From the NCBI GenBank assembly GCA_963746805.1, contig CAVVCQ010000008.1, positions 372,001 to 436,000 of the forward strand: a stretch of 64,000 nucleotides of DNA, given 5' to 3'. Every line of letters begins with the position of its first letter. Positions within the stretch are counted from its first letter, which is position 1. A program made the position numbers and the translations under genes. The notes under the pieces are model-generated. The model was not told where the DNA came from. It saw only the letters and a program-made list of their open reading frames with translations, and searched no databases. This document shows, one piece after another, positions 42,026 through 50,106 of the stretch. This DNA is from DATHTC01 sp963746805 (GTDB taxonomy: Bacteria > Actinomycetota > Thermoleophilia > Gaiellales > Gaiellaceae).

Positions 42026-43198
42026 ATGAGGCTGCACGAGCTCGAGCACGAGCTGGAGGCCTGGACGGCCGAGGGGCTCGTCTCCCCGGAACAGGCCGCG
42101 GCGATCCGCGGCCGCTACGCGCGCGAGGCGCCGGCGGCGACCCGCGGGCGCATCGTTCGGGTCGTCTCGGCCGTCGGTGCCGTCGTGGCGGGGCTGGGCG
42201 TCGTGCTGTTCGTCGCCGCGAACTGGGACGGGATGCCGCGACCGACGCGCGTCGTCCTCCTCCTCGCGCTCGTCGCCGCCGCCTACGGCGCCGGCTACGT
42301 CCTCCGCGAGCGGCGCGGGACGCATCCGCACGTCGGCGAGGCGCTCTACCTCCTCGGCGGGCTCGCGTTCGCGGCGGAGATCTTCCTCGTCGGCCAGATG
42401 TACCACGTCGATGCCCACTGGCCGCTCGCGTTCCTCGCGATCGCGCTCCTCACGGGCGCGGTCGCGGCCGTCGCCCGCGCGCAGGCGGTCGCGGCGCTCT
42501 CGCTCGTCGCGCTCGGGGTCTGGCCGCTGACGGAGGTACTCGAGCTCGACGGCGACGCCTGGCGGTACGCGCCCGTCGCCGCGGCGCTGTACGGCTGCGG
42601 CCTGTACGGCCTCGGCACGGGCGACCGCGGCGTGCTCGGCCGGGCCGGCTTCCGTGCCCCGATGCGGGCACTCGGAGTCCCGCTGCTGCTTCTCGGGACG
42701 TTCGTGTTCACGTTCGCCCCGGTGCACGACGCCGTGGACGACGCGGCTGTCGACGGGCGCGCGCTGCTCGCGCTCGTCGCGCTGGCCGTCGCCGCAGGCG
42801 CCGGCGCCGCGGCGCTCGCGCTCCTCCCCGCAGGCCGACGGACCGCCCCGTGGGAGGCGGCGGGGCTGCTCGCAGTCGGCTTCCTGGTTCTGCTCGCCGT
42901 GCTCGCGCCGCTTGGCTCGCCGGACGGAGGCGCCGCCGTCTTCTACCCCATCCTCTTCAACCTGCTGTTCGCGACCCTTGCGCTGGGGACGATCGTGGTG
43001 GGCTACGTCGAGGACGAGCCGGCGCTGGTCGCCGCCGGGGTCGTGGCCGTCGGCGTCGACGTGCTGGCGCGGTACTTCGACCTCTTCTGGGACTTCCTGC
43101 CGCGCTCGATCGGCTTCGTCGGCGCCGGCGTGCTGCTGCTCGGACTCGCGTGGCTCCTCGAGCGGCAGCGCTCGCGGCTCGTCGGGAGCGTGCGATGA
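42026..43198 (+). CDS. DUF2157 multi-pass membrane protein
   Basis: 390 residues. The N-terminal segment LEAWTAEGLVSPEQAAAI is the DUF2157 opening, followed by about ten to twelve hydrophobic helices including VVLFVAANWDGMPRPTRV and FAAEIFLVGQMYHVDAHW. Function unknown. ATG 42026 (rather than 42014) is chosen because TATGGT ends 7 bases before it. The stop overlaps the next ATG (ATGA): DUF2157 and GDYXXLXY genes are a known pairing. Confidence 0.82.
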   Translation: MRLHELEHELEAWTAEGLVSPEQAAAIRGRYAREAPAATRGRIVRVVSAVGAVVAGLGVVLFVAANWDGMPRPTRVVLLLALVAAAYGAGYVLRERRGTHPHVGEALYLLGGLAFAAEIFLVGQMYHVDAHWPLAFLAIALLTGAVAAVARAQAVAALSLVALGVWPLTEVLELDGDAWRYAPVAAALYGCGLYGLGTGDRGVLGRAGFRAPMRALGVPLLLLGTFVFTFAPVHDAVDDAAVDGRALLALVALAVAAGAGAAALALLPAGRRTAPWEAAGLLAVGFLVLLAVLAPLGSPDGGAAVFYPILFNLLFATLALGTIVVGYVEDEPALVAAGVVAVGVDVLARYFDLFWDFLPRSIGFVGAGVLLLGLAWLLERQRSRLVGSVR

Positions 43199-43662
43199 CG
43201 GGACGGCGCCGCCTCGTGTTCGTTGCGCTCGTCGCGGCGCAGGCGCTGCTGCCGCTCGCCCTGATCGCGTGGAACGAGCAGGCGCTGGCCTCCGGGACGA
43301 ACGTGACACTGAAGACGGCGCCGGTCGATCCCGTCGACCCGTTCCGCGGCCGTTACGTGACGCTGAGCTACGAGATCTCGTCCCTGCCGACACCGTACGA
43401 CGCCGGCGCCACGGTCTATGTCCCGCTCACCGATGGCGGCGAGACATGGCTCGGCGGCACGCCGACGGACGTACGCCCGGACGAGGGAACGTTCATCCGC
43501 GGCTACGTCGGGCCCTCGGGCCGGATCGAGTTCGGGATCGGGCGCTACTTCACGGACGAGGACGAGGCGCGGCGGCTCGAGGCGGCAGGCCCACTCCTCG
43601 TCGACGTCGTCCTCGACGAGCACGGCGCGGCTCGGATCGCGGGGGTGCGACCCGTTCGCTAG
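43195..43662 (+). CDS. GDYXXLXY-domain membrane protein
   Basis: 155 residues: one N-terminal helix (LVFVALVAAQALLPLALIAW) then an extracytoplasmic beta domain carrying RGRYVTLSYEIS, a form of the GDYxxLxY motif with Arg in place of Gly-Asp's Asp. Such proteins accompany DUF2157/DUF4401 membrane proteins. Function unknown. Confidence 0.78.
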   Translation: MTGRRRLVFVALVAAQALLPLALIAWNEQALASGTNVTLKTAPVDPVDPFRGRYVTLSYEISSLPTPYDAGATVYVPLTDGGETWLGGTPTDVRPDEGTFIRGYVGPSGRIEFGIGRYFTDEDEARRLEAAGPLLVDVVLDEHGAARIAGVRPVR

Positions 43663-43674
43663 CCTCGCGCGCGG

Positions 43675-44286
43675 GTGTTCCTCTTCCACTACCACCTCGT
43701 GACGAGCCGCGTGCGCGAGATCGAGGCGCGGTACGTGGGGAAGCTCGGGTTCGACCTCGTCGCGCGATACGGGCGGATCGGGGACGAGCAGACGTCGTTC
43801 GAGTCCGGCGTCTCCTGGGACGACCTCGATCGACGCGGATTCAAGCTCCGGCTGTCGGAGCTCGAGCGCGGCGCGGTCAACGTCGTCGTCCAGCCTGGCC
43901 AGTGGCCGCTTCCGCGCGTCGACCACGTCGGCGTGGCGCTCGACGACGACGAGTTCGAGCAGGCGCTCGAGACCGCCGCGGCCCGCGACCTGCGCGTGCA
44001 GGAGCACGGCGGCCGCCGCACGTTCGTCTCGACCGGCGTCGGCTACCGGCTCGAGCTCCATCCACCGCGGGACTGGCTCGAGGACCTGATCGGCGAGAGC
44101 AACGAGTTCCGGCTCGGGGAGCTGCAGCTCAAGGCCGACGAGCCGGAAGAGAAGGCGCGGGTGCTCGCGGAGCTTCTCGACCTCGCGCGCGAGGACGGGG
44201 CGGTGCTGGTCGGGGAGACGGTGGTGCGATTCGTCTCCGGTGGCCCGCAGGGCCGGCCCGAGCTGTTTGCGGAGCAGTTCCTCTAG
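43675..44286 (+). CDS. VOC-like hypothetical protein
   Basis: 203 residues from GTG 43675 (FLFHYHLVTSRVREIE). The central part RVDHVGVALDDDEFEQAL resembles a VOC half-domain, followed by VGYRLELHPP. The C-terminal third is acidic and helical. No firm family. Its stop is followed five bases later by the hairpin of the right repeat copy. Confidence 0.55.
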   Translation: MFLFHYHLVTSRVREIEARYVGKLGFDLVARYGRIGDEQTSFESGVSWDDLDRRGFKLRLSELERGAVNVVVQPGQWPLPRVDHVGVALDDDEFEQALETAAARDLRVQEHGGRRTFVSTGVGYRLELHPPRDWLEDLIGESNEFRLGELQLKADEPEEKARVLAELLDLAREDGAVLVGETVVRFVSGGPQGRPELFAEQFL

Positions 44287-44615
44287 GAGCGTGGGGGAAC
44301 CCATGGTTCCCCCACGAGCCCCCTCCTTCTGCCTGAGGGCTTCGAGTCACATCGGCGTGGCCTCCCGGGCGGATGAACCGCCCTGCGGCCGAGTGGCCTG
44401 GTCTCGTTGCAGTGGCCGGCAGTTCGTGTGGCCTGCGCGCGCGCACCTGCGGTGCGGGCGCTCCGGCCAGGAACCTGGTCTCAACGGCACGTGGCGTGTC
44501 GTGACGGGCGGGATGCGCTGTGCCCCTGGACGGGGCACGCGGCGATCCCGCCCGTCCGATCGCTCCCGGGCCCAGTCGGTCGTGGTCCGGAGCCTTGTCC
44601 GTTGTGATCCGGGAC
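44285..44615 (-). repeat. structured repeat element, right copy (inverted)
   Basis: Inverted copy of 40191-40475, with the hairpin GTGGGGGAACC-CAT-GGTTCCCCCAC at 44291-44315 next to the stop of the 43675 gene. Its long stem (GACGGGCGGGAT with ATCCCGCCCGTC, read on the reverse strand) is perfect. It carries about 45 extra bases relative to the left copy before the shared GTCCCGGATCAC block. Differences in small hairpins fall in loops: GAA/GCA inside CACC-GGTG, and ACGA/CTCA inside GCC-GGC. Confidence 0.75.
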
Positions 44616-44752
44616 AGGTCCCTCAGTGTCTGACACCAGCCATGGCCGATACGGCACAACCAGGACGGGGGCAACAAATATGGATCGAAAGCGACTTAGT
44701 GACAGTCTGTTGCTTTGTCGTTTTCGAGTCCGGTTGCGGCAGACTCGCTTCG
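44616..44752. other. AT-richer spacer with GTGTCTGACAC palindrome
   Basis: Stretch between the repeat and the GNAT gene with visibly more A and T than its surroundings (for example CAACAAATATGGATCG). It includes the palindrome GTGTCTGACAC (44626-44636). No convincing gene. CAGACT at 44740-44745 may be the -10 of the GNAT gene. Possibly the scar of a mobile element. Confidence 0.4.
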
Positions 44753-45271
44753 ATGCAGATACGCCCGGCAACGCCCCAGGACGCGGCGGCGATCGCAGCG
44801 CTGAAGGTCCGTGCGTGGCGGGCGGCGTACGCGGAGATCCTCCCGCCCGAGCGGCTGGACGCGCTCGACGTGGACGCCGAGGCGGAGGCGTGGCGCGAGC
44901 ACCTCGAGGAGCCGCCGGCCGAGGAGCGACTCTGGCTCGCGGTCGACGGCGCGGACCTGGTCGGCTACGCGCGCTCCGGTCCCTGCGAGGACGTCGACGC
45001 GACGCCGGAGCTCGGCGAGGTGCACGGCCTCTACGCCGCACCGGAGCGGATCGGGACCGGGGTCGGCCGCGCCCTCCTGACGCATGCCGCCGCCGACCTC
45101 GCCGCCCGTGGCTACCGCACGCTCGTCCTCTGGGTGTTCGTCGGCAACGACCGCGCCGCCGCCTTCTACGAGCGAGCCGGATTCTGGCCGGACGGGACGA
45201 GGCGGCGCAGCCCGCACGGGATCGACGAGGTGCGCCTCGGGCGTGCGCTGGACGACCGGGATCGGTTCTAG
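44753..45271 (+). CDS. GNAT-family N-acetyltransferase
   Basis: 172 residues: MQIRPATPQDAAAIAALKVR at the start, acetyl-CoA loop YAAPERIGTGVGRALL, then LVLWVFVGNDRAAAFYERAGF, all typical. Substrate unknown. ATG 44753 is supported by CAGACT seven bases upstream. Its TAG forms the first half of the putative purM -10 box (TAGACT, 45269-45274). Confidence 0.88.
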   Translation: MQIRPATPQDAAAIAALKVRAWRAAYAEILPPERLDALDVDAEAEAWREHLEEPPAEERLWLAVDGADLVGYARSGPCEDVDATPELGEVHGLYAAPERIGTGVGRALLTHAAADLAARGYRTLVLWVFVGNDRAAAFYERAGFWPDGTRRRSPHGIDEVRLGRALDDRDRF

Positions 45272-45274
45272 ACT
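45269..45274 (+). promoter_or_regulatory. -10 box of purM
   Basis: TAGACT, overlapping the GNAT stop codon and ending six bases before GTG 45281; a leaderless purM-purN-purH transcript is likely. Confidence 0.45.
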
Positions 45275-45280
45275 CGGCCC

Positions 45281-46192
45281 GTGACGGAGGAGCGCCTCAA
45301 CTACGAGGCCGCCGGGGTCTCGTTGGCCGTCGCCGAGTCGGTCGTCGACCGGCTGCGGACCGCGGTCGAGTCGACCGGCGCGACCGGCTTCGGCGCCTTC
45401 GCCGGGCTCCACCCCCTCGGCGACGGCCGCTTCCTCGCCGCCTCCACGGACGGGGTCGGCTCGAAGCTCGTCCTCGCGCGCCGCGCCGGACGGCTCCGCT
45501 GGTGCGGCGTCGACCTCGCCGCACACTGCATCAACGACGTCATCACGACGGGCGCCGAGCCGCTCCTGCTGCTCGACTACGTCGCCGCGAACCGGATCGA
45601 CCTCGAGCAGGTCGCGGAGCTCGTCGACGGCGCCGCCGCGGTCTGCCGCGAGGCCGGGTGCGCGCTGATCGGCGGCGAGACCGCCGAGCTGCCGGGCATC
45701 TACCGCGAGGAGGAGCTCGACTTCGCGGGGACGTGCGTCGGGATCGTCGACGCCGACCGCGTGATCGACGGCTCCCGCTGCCGCCCCGGCGACGTCGTCC
45801 TCGGCTTCCCGTCGGCGGGGATCCACGCGAACGGCTTCACCCTCGTGCGGCGCCTGGTCGGCGACGACGACTTCGACGCCGACCTGCTGCTCCCGCCCAC
45901 GCGGCTCTACCTCGACCAGGTCCGCGAGCTCCGCGCCCGCGCCGACGTCAGGGCGCTCGCGCACGTCACGGGCGGCGGCATCCTCGGCAACCTGCCGCGG
46001 GTTCTGCCCGAGGGCGTCGAGGCGCGCATCGACTGGCATTCCTGGGAGCGGCCCCCGGTGTTCGCCTGGCTCGCCGAGCAGGGCGTCGAGGAAGCGGAGC
46101 TGCGGCGCGTCTTCAACTGCGGGATCGGCTTCTGCGCGGTCGTGCCGCCCGCCGACGCCGACGCGGGCCACGTGATCGGCGTCCTCGCATGA
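45281..46192 (+). CDS. purM: phosphoribosylaminoimidazole synthetase PurM
   Basis: 303 residues, slightly short for the family. Makes AIR from FGAM with ATP. Landmarks: STDGVGSKLVLA, the AHCINDVITTGAEPL block, IGGETAELPGIY, ITGGGI-like VTGGGILGNLPRVLP and FNCGIGF. GTG 45281. The stop overlaps the purN ATG (ATGA). Confidence 0.96.
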   Translation: MTEERLNYEAAGVSLAVAESVVDRLRTAVESTGATGFGAFAGLHPLGDGRFLAASTDGVGSKLVLARRAGRLRWCGVDLAAHCINDVITTGAEPLLLLDYVAANRIDLEQVAELVDGAAAVCREAGCALIGGETAELPGIYREEELDFAGTCVGIVDADRVIDGSRCRPGDVVLGFPSAGIHANGFTLVRRLVGDDDFDADLLLPPTRLYLDQVRELRARADVRALAHVTGGGILGNLPRVLPEGVEARIDWHSWERPPVFAWLAEQGVEEAELRRVFNCGIGFCAVVPPADADAGHVIGVLA

Positions 46193-46878
46193 GTCCGAGC
46201 GTTCCTGGCCCGCCGCTGGGTGTCCCGGAAGCCGCGATGGACAGTACGGACGTACGGCCTCGCGGCGGGAGGGCGGCCAGCGGCGGGAGGCCGACGGCGG
46301 AGGCCGGCTCCGCCGGCCGTGAGCCGTCGGCCGGCCAGGGGCGCTCGGTCGGCGTCCTCGTCTCGGGGAACGGCACGAACCTGCAGGCGCTGGTCGACGC
46401 CGGCCTGCCGATCGCCGCGGTCGCGTCGAACCGCCGCGACGCCTACGCACTCGTGCGCGCGCGCGAGGCCGGAATCGCGACGGCGACCTTCGCCCTCGAC
46501 TGCCACGCGAGCCGCGAGGAGCGCGACCTCGCGATGGCGACATGGCTCGAGGAGCTCGGCGTCGACCTCGTCGTCCTCGCCGGGTACCTCCACCTGCTGA
46601 CGGGGCCGTTCCTCGACCGCTTCCCGGAGCGGATCGTGAACGTGCACCCGTCGCTCCTCCCCGACTTCCCGGGCCTCGGCGCGATCGAGCAGGCGCTCGA
46701 GGCCGGCGTGGAGACGACCGGCGTGACCGTGCACGTCGTGGACGAGGGCCTCGACTCGGGGCCGATCCTGGCGCAGGTCCCGGTCCCGGTGGAGCCGCGC
46801 GAGACACTCGAGACGCGGATCCACGCCGCCGAGCACGTCCTGCTCCCGCGCGTGGTCGGTGAGCTGTGCGCGCGCTGA
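46189..46878 (+). CDS. purN: glycinamide ribonucleotide formyltransferase PurN with N-terminal extension
   Basis: 229 residues. The enzyme core begins near residue 53 with VGVLVSGNGTNLQAL. Catalytic residues lie in IVNVHPSLLPDFPG (Asn, His) and VDEGLDSGPIL (Asp). The first 50 residues are Gly/Arg/Ala-rich low complexity absent from usual PurN and coincide with a perfect DNA hairpin (46289-46332). ATG 46189 overlaps the purM stop; ATG 46237 is an alternative. The end overlaps purH by 13 bases. Confidence 0.92.
   Translation: MSPSVPGPPLGVPEAAMDSTDVRPRGGRAASGGRPTAEAGSAGREPSAGQGRSVGVLVSGNGTNLQALVDAGLPIAAVASNRRDAYALVRAREAGIATATFALDCHASREERDLAMATWLEELGVDLVVLAGYLHLLTGPFLDRFPERIVNVHPSLLPDFPGLGAIEQALEAGVETTGVTVHVVDEGLDSGPILAQVPVPVEPRETLETRIHAAEHVLLPRVVGELCAR
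46289..46332 (+). repeat. large palindromic hairpin inside the purN extension
   Basis: GGCCGACGGC (46289-46298) pairs with GCCGTCGGCC (46323-46332), enclosing GGCCGGC (46302-46308) and GCCGGCC (46312-46318) around a TCC loop. Seventeen base pairs with small bulges, inside codons of the non-conserved purN N-terminus. Confidence 0.65.
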
Positions 46879-48398
46879 TCTCGACCTCGGACAAGACCGG
46901 GCTCGACACGTTCGCGCGCGGCCTCGTCGAGCTCGGATGGGAGCTCGTCGCGAGCGGCGGGACGGCCGCGCACCTCGAGGAGCTCGGGCTCGACGTGACG
47001 AGGGTCGAGTCGCTGACCGACGTGCCGGAGTTGCTCGGAGGCCGCGTCAAGACGCTCCACCCGCGCATCCACGCCGGGATCCTCGCCCGGCGCGACCGCG
47101 ACGACGACGTCGCGACGCTCGCGCAGCACGAGATCGCGCCGTTCGACCTCGTCTGCGTCAACCTGTACCCGTTCGAGCAGGCGACGGCGCGGCGCGGCGT
47201 GACCGAGGCCGAGGCGGTCGAGCTGATCGACGTCGGCGGGCCGTCGCTGCTGCGCGGGGCGGCGAAGAACTTCGCCCACGTGACGGCGGTCTGCCGGCCG
47301 GAGCAGTACGAGGCGGTGCTCGCGGAGCTACGCGAGGCCGGCGCGGTGACGCTCGAGACCCGCCGCCGCCTCGCCGCGGACGCGTTCGCGACCACCGCCG
47401 CCTACGACGCGGCGATCGCGGCCTGGTTCGCCGAGATCGAGGAGTTCCCGACGCGCCTCACCCTCGCGTTCACGAAGGAGCTCGACCTCGCGTACGGCGA
47501 GAACCCGCACCAGCGGGCCGCCTTCTACCGCGAGAACGCCGCGCGCCGACACCTTCTCTCGCGGGTCGAGCAGCTGCACGGGCGCGAGCTCTCGTTCAAC
47601 AACCTCAACGACCTCGCCGGAGCGGTGCGGCTGCTGCACGAGTTCGCGCTCCCGGCGTGCGTGATCGTGAAGCACGCCAACCCGTGCGGGGTCGCGGTCG
47701 GCGCGAGCGCGCTCGCCGCGTACGAGCGGGCGCTCGCCGGCGACCCGACCTCGGCCTACGGGGGCATCGTCGCGTGCAACCGGCCGGTGGACGAGGAGCT
47801 CGGGGAGCGGCTCGCGGAGCAGTTCGTCGAGGTGCTGATCGCGCCGGGGTACGCCGAGCGGGCGCTGGCGGCGCTGCGGCGCAAGCCGGCGACGCGGATC
47901 CTCGTCGACCGCGAGCGCCGCGGCTGGGCCGCCGGCGAGCTCGACCTCAGGCGCGTTCCCGGCGGGCTGCTCGTCCAGCACGGCGATTCCGGTGTCGGCG
48001 AGCGGGCGTCGATGGAGGTCGTCTGCGGCTCGCCGAGCGAGGGGCAGTGGGGCGACCTCCTGTTCGCGTGGCGCGTGTGCAAGCACGTGTCGTCGAACGC
48101 GATCGTGCTCGCGAAGGAGCTCGGGACGGTCGGCATCGGCGCCGGCCAGATGAGCCGCGTCGACGCGGTGCGGATCGCGGTCGAGAAGGCAGGGGCGCAC
48201 GGGCACGACCTGACCGGTGCAGCCATGGCCTCGGACGCGTTCTTCCCCTTCCCGGACGGGCCGCGCCTCGCGCTCGCCGCGGGCGTGACGTCCGTGATCC
48301 AGCCCGGCGGCTCGAAGCGCGATGCCGACGTCGTGGCCGCGATCGAGGGCGCGGGCGCCACGATGGTCTTCACCGGCCGTCGCCACTTCCGCCACTAG
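46866..48398 (+). CDS. purH: bifunctional AICAR transformylase / IMP cyclohydrolase PurH
   Basis: 510 residues, last two steps of IMP synthesis. N-terminal cyclohydrolase (MGS-like) domain: TSDKTGL, ASGGTAAHLEELG, GGRVKTLHPRIHAGIL. C-terminal transformylase: GENPHQRAAFYR, KHANPCGVAVG and SDAFFPFPDG. GTG 46866 overlaps the purN end. It ends the last purine block; a small C5/G5 hairpin lies about 30 bases after the stop. Confidence 0.96.
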   Translation: MRALISTSDKTGLDTFARGLVELGWELVASGGTAAHLEELGLDVTRVESLTDVPELLGGRVKTLHPRIHAGILARRDRDDDVATLAQHEIAPFDLVCVNLYPFEQATARRGVTEAEAVELIDVGGPSLLRGAAKNFAHVTAVCRPEQYEAVLAELREAGAVTLETRRRLAADAFATTAAYDAAIAAWFAEIEEFPTRLTLAFTKELDLAYGENPHQRAAFYRENAARRHLLSRVEQLHGRELSFNNLNDLAGAVRLLHEFALPACVIVKHANPCGVAVGASALAAYERALAGDPTSAYGGIVACNRPVDEELGERLAEQFVEVLIAPGYAERALAALRRKPATRILVDRERRGWAAGELDLRRVPGGLLVQHGDSGVGERASMEVVCGSPSEGQWGDLLFAWRVCKHVSSNAIVLAKELGTVGIGAGQMSRVDAVRIAVEKAGAHGHDLTGAAMASDAFFPFPDGPRLALAAGVTSVIQPGGSKRDADVVAAIEGAGATMVFTGRRHFRH

Positions 48399-48497
48399 GG
48401 CCCGCAGGCGAAACGCATCCCCCCTTGGGGGCTCGCAGCACCCTTGCCGAATCGTCGCACGCCGCCGCGCACGCGCGTGTGACAGGACCGTGCCGAC

Positions 48498-48659
48498 TCA
48501 GAACAGCTTGCGACCGCCCCCGCCGAGCGCGAACGCGATTGCCATCAGCGCCAGGCCCGCTGCGAGGAAGTCGACGTCCGAGTCGTTCCGTCCGAAGGCC
48601 TGGATCGCGAACAGCACCGCAGCCGCGAGGAACAGGACCGGGCGAAGACCGACGCTCAT
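48498..48659 (-). CDS. small membrane protein, 53 residues
   Basis: ATG 48659. Two hydrophobic helices (PVLFLAAAVLFAIQAFG and FLAAGLALMAIAFAL) joined by a short polar loop (RNDSDVD), then G-G-G-G-R-K. No family. Divergent from the CBS gene and convergent on purH. Confidence 0.55.
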   Translation of the reverse strand: MSVGLRPVLFLAAAVLFAIQAFGRNDSDVDFLAAGLALMAIAFALGGGGRKLF

Positions 48660-48704
48660 GCGCGAGTCGTTGCCCGCGGCGCGGATCACTAAGCTTCGCC
48701 CGGG

Positions 48705-50105
48705 ATGGCGCGCGAGTACCCGACCGTCCTCGACCTCGTCGGGGACACTCCGATCGTCCGCCTCGACCGGATCGCGCGCGACGTCCAGCCGCGCGTCCTC
48801 GCGAAGCTCGAGTACCTGAACCCGGGCGGCTCGGTGAAGGACCGGATCGGGCTCGCGATGATCGAGGCCGCGGAACACGAGGGACGGCTGAAGCCCGGGG
48901 GCACCATCGTCGAGCCCACCTCCGGGAACACCGGCGTCGGCCTCGCGATCGCCGCGGCGATCAAGGGCTACCGGTGCATCTTCGTGATGCCCGACAAGAT
49001 GAGCCAGGAGAAGATCGCGATGCTGCGCGCGTACGGCGCCGAGGTCGTGATCACCCCGACTTCGGTCGAGCACGACTCGCCCGAGTCGTACTACTCCGTC
49101 TCGTCCCGCCTCGCCGAGGAGATCCCGGGCGGGTTCAAGCCCGACCAGTACTCGAACATGGCCAACCCGGAGGCCCACTACCGCCTGACCGGCCCCGAGA
49201 TCTGGGAGCAGACCGGCGGCGAGCTCGACGCGATCGTCGTCTCGGTCGGCACGGGCGGCACGATCTCCGGCGTCGGGCGCTACCTGAAGGAGCGGAACCC
49301 GGACATCCTCGTCGTCGGCGCCGATCCGGAGGGCTCGGTCTACACGGCGGAGGACGAGAGCGACCTGCACCCGTACCTCGTCGAAGGGATCGGCAAGGAC
49401 ACGTGGCCGGCGACGATGGACCGCGACGTCGTCGACGAGTGGATCCGCGTCTCCGACCGCGACTCGTTCCTCATCGCGCGCCGCCTCGCGCGGGAGGAGG
49501 GGATCCTCGCGGGCGGCTCCGGCGGCTCGACCGTGTGGGCCGCGCTCGACCTCGCGAAGCGGCTCCGGCCCGACACGACGATCCTGACGATGATCCCCGA
49601 CTCGGGCCGCTCCTACATGTCGAAGTTCTACGACGACAACTGGATGCTCGAGCACGGCTTCGTCGAGCGTCGCGTGCCGGCGCCGAGCGTCGAGGAGGTG
49701 CTCCGCTCGAAGCGGGTCGAGGAGGTCGACCTCCCGGCGCTGATCACGGTCGGCGCGCATCAGAAGGTCGGCGAGGCGATCGACCTGATGCAGCGCTACT
49801 CCGTCTCGCAGCTTCCCGTCGTCCGCAACGGCGACGCGGACTCGCTCACGGACGTGATCGGCTCCGTCCAGGACCGCGACGTGCTCGAGCGCGTGTTCAG
49901 GAACCCGGACGCGCTCCACGAGGACGTCGCCGCCGCGATGCAGCCGCCGCTCGCGGCCGTGGACGCGTCGCAGTCGCTCGACGAGGTCTTCGCCACGCTC
50001 ACCGGCCGCACGAACGCCGTCGTCGTGGCCCGAGGCGGCCGCCCGGTGGGCGTGCTCACGCGGGCCGACCTGCTCGACTTCATCGCCCACGCAGGCCGGT
50101 CCTAG
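48705..50105 (+). CDS. cbs: cystathionine beta-synthase
   Basis: 466 residues: a fold-type II PLP domain with K45 in LNPGGSVKDRIG, the substrate loop TSGNTG and the phosphate loop VGTGGTISGVG. Two C-terminal CBS domains follow (about 340-460). It condenses homoserine-type acceptors (serine with homocysteine) to cystathionine. With the gamma-lyase at 52463 it forms a reverse transsulfuration route to cysteine. TAAGCT lies nine bases before ATG 48705. Confidence 0.93.
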   Translation: MAREYPTVLDLVGDTPIVRLDRIARDVQPRVLAKLEYLNPGGSVKDRIGLAMIEAAEHEGRLKPGGTIVEPTSGNTGVGLAIAAAIKGYRCIFVMPDKMSQEKIAMLRAYGAEVVITPTSVEHDSPESYYSVSSRLAEEIPGGFKPDQYSNMANPEAHYRLTGPEIWEQTGGELDAIVVSVGTGGTISGVGRYLKERNPDILVVGADPEGSVYTAEDESDLHPYLVEGIGKDTWPATMDRDVVDEWIRVSDRDSFLIARRLAREEGILAGGSGGSTVWAALDLAKRLRPDTTILTMIPDSGRSYMSKFYDDNWMLEHGFVERRVPAPSVEEVLRSKRVEEVDLPALITVGAHQKVGEAIDLMQRYSVSQLPVVRNGDADSLTDVIGSVQDRDVLERVFRNPDALHEDVAAAMQPPLAAVDASQSLDEVFATLTGRTNAVVVARGGRPVGVLTRADLLDFIAHAGRS

Positions 50106-50106
50106 C

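Noticed and set aside
40191..44615. Composite transposon bounded by inverted repeats
   Set aside because: No transposase, terminal target duplication or insertion-sequence ends are visible; the repeats look like structured 3' elements of the two divergent operons.
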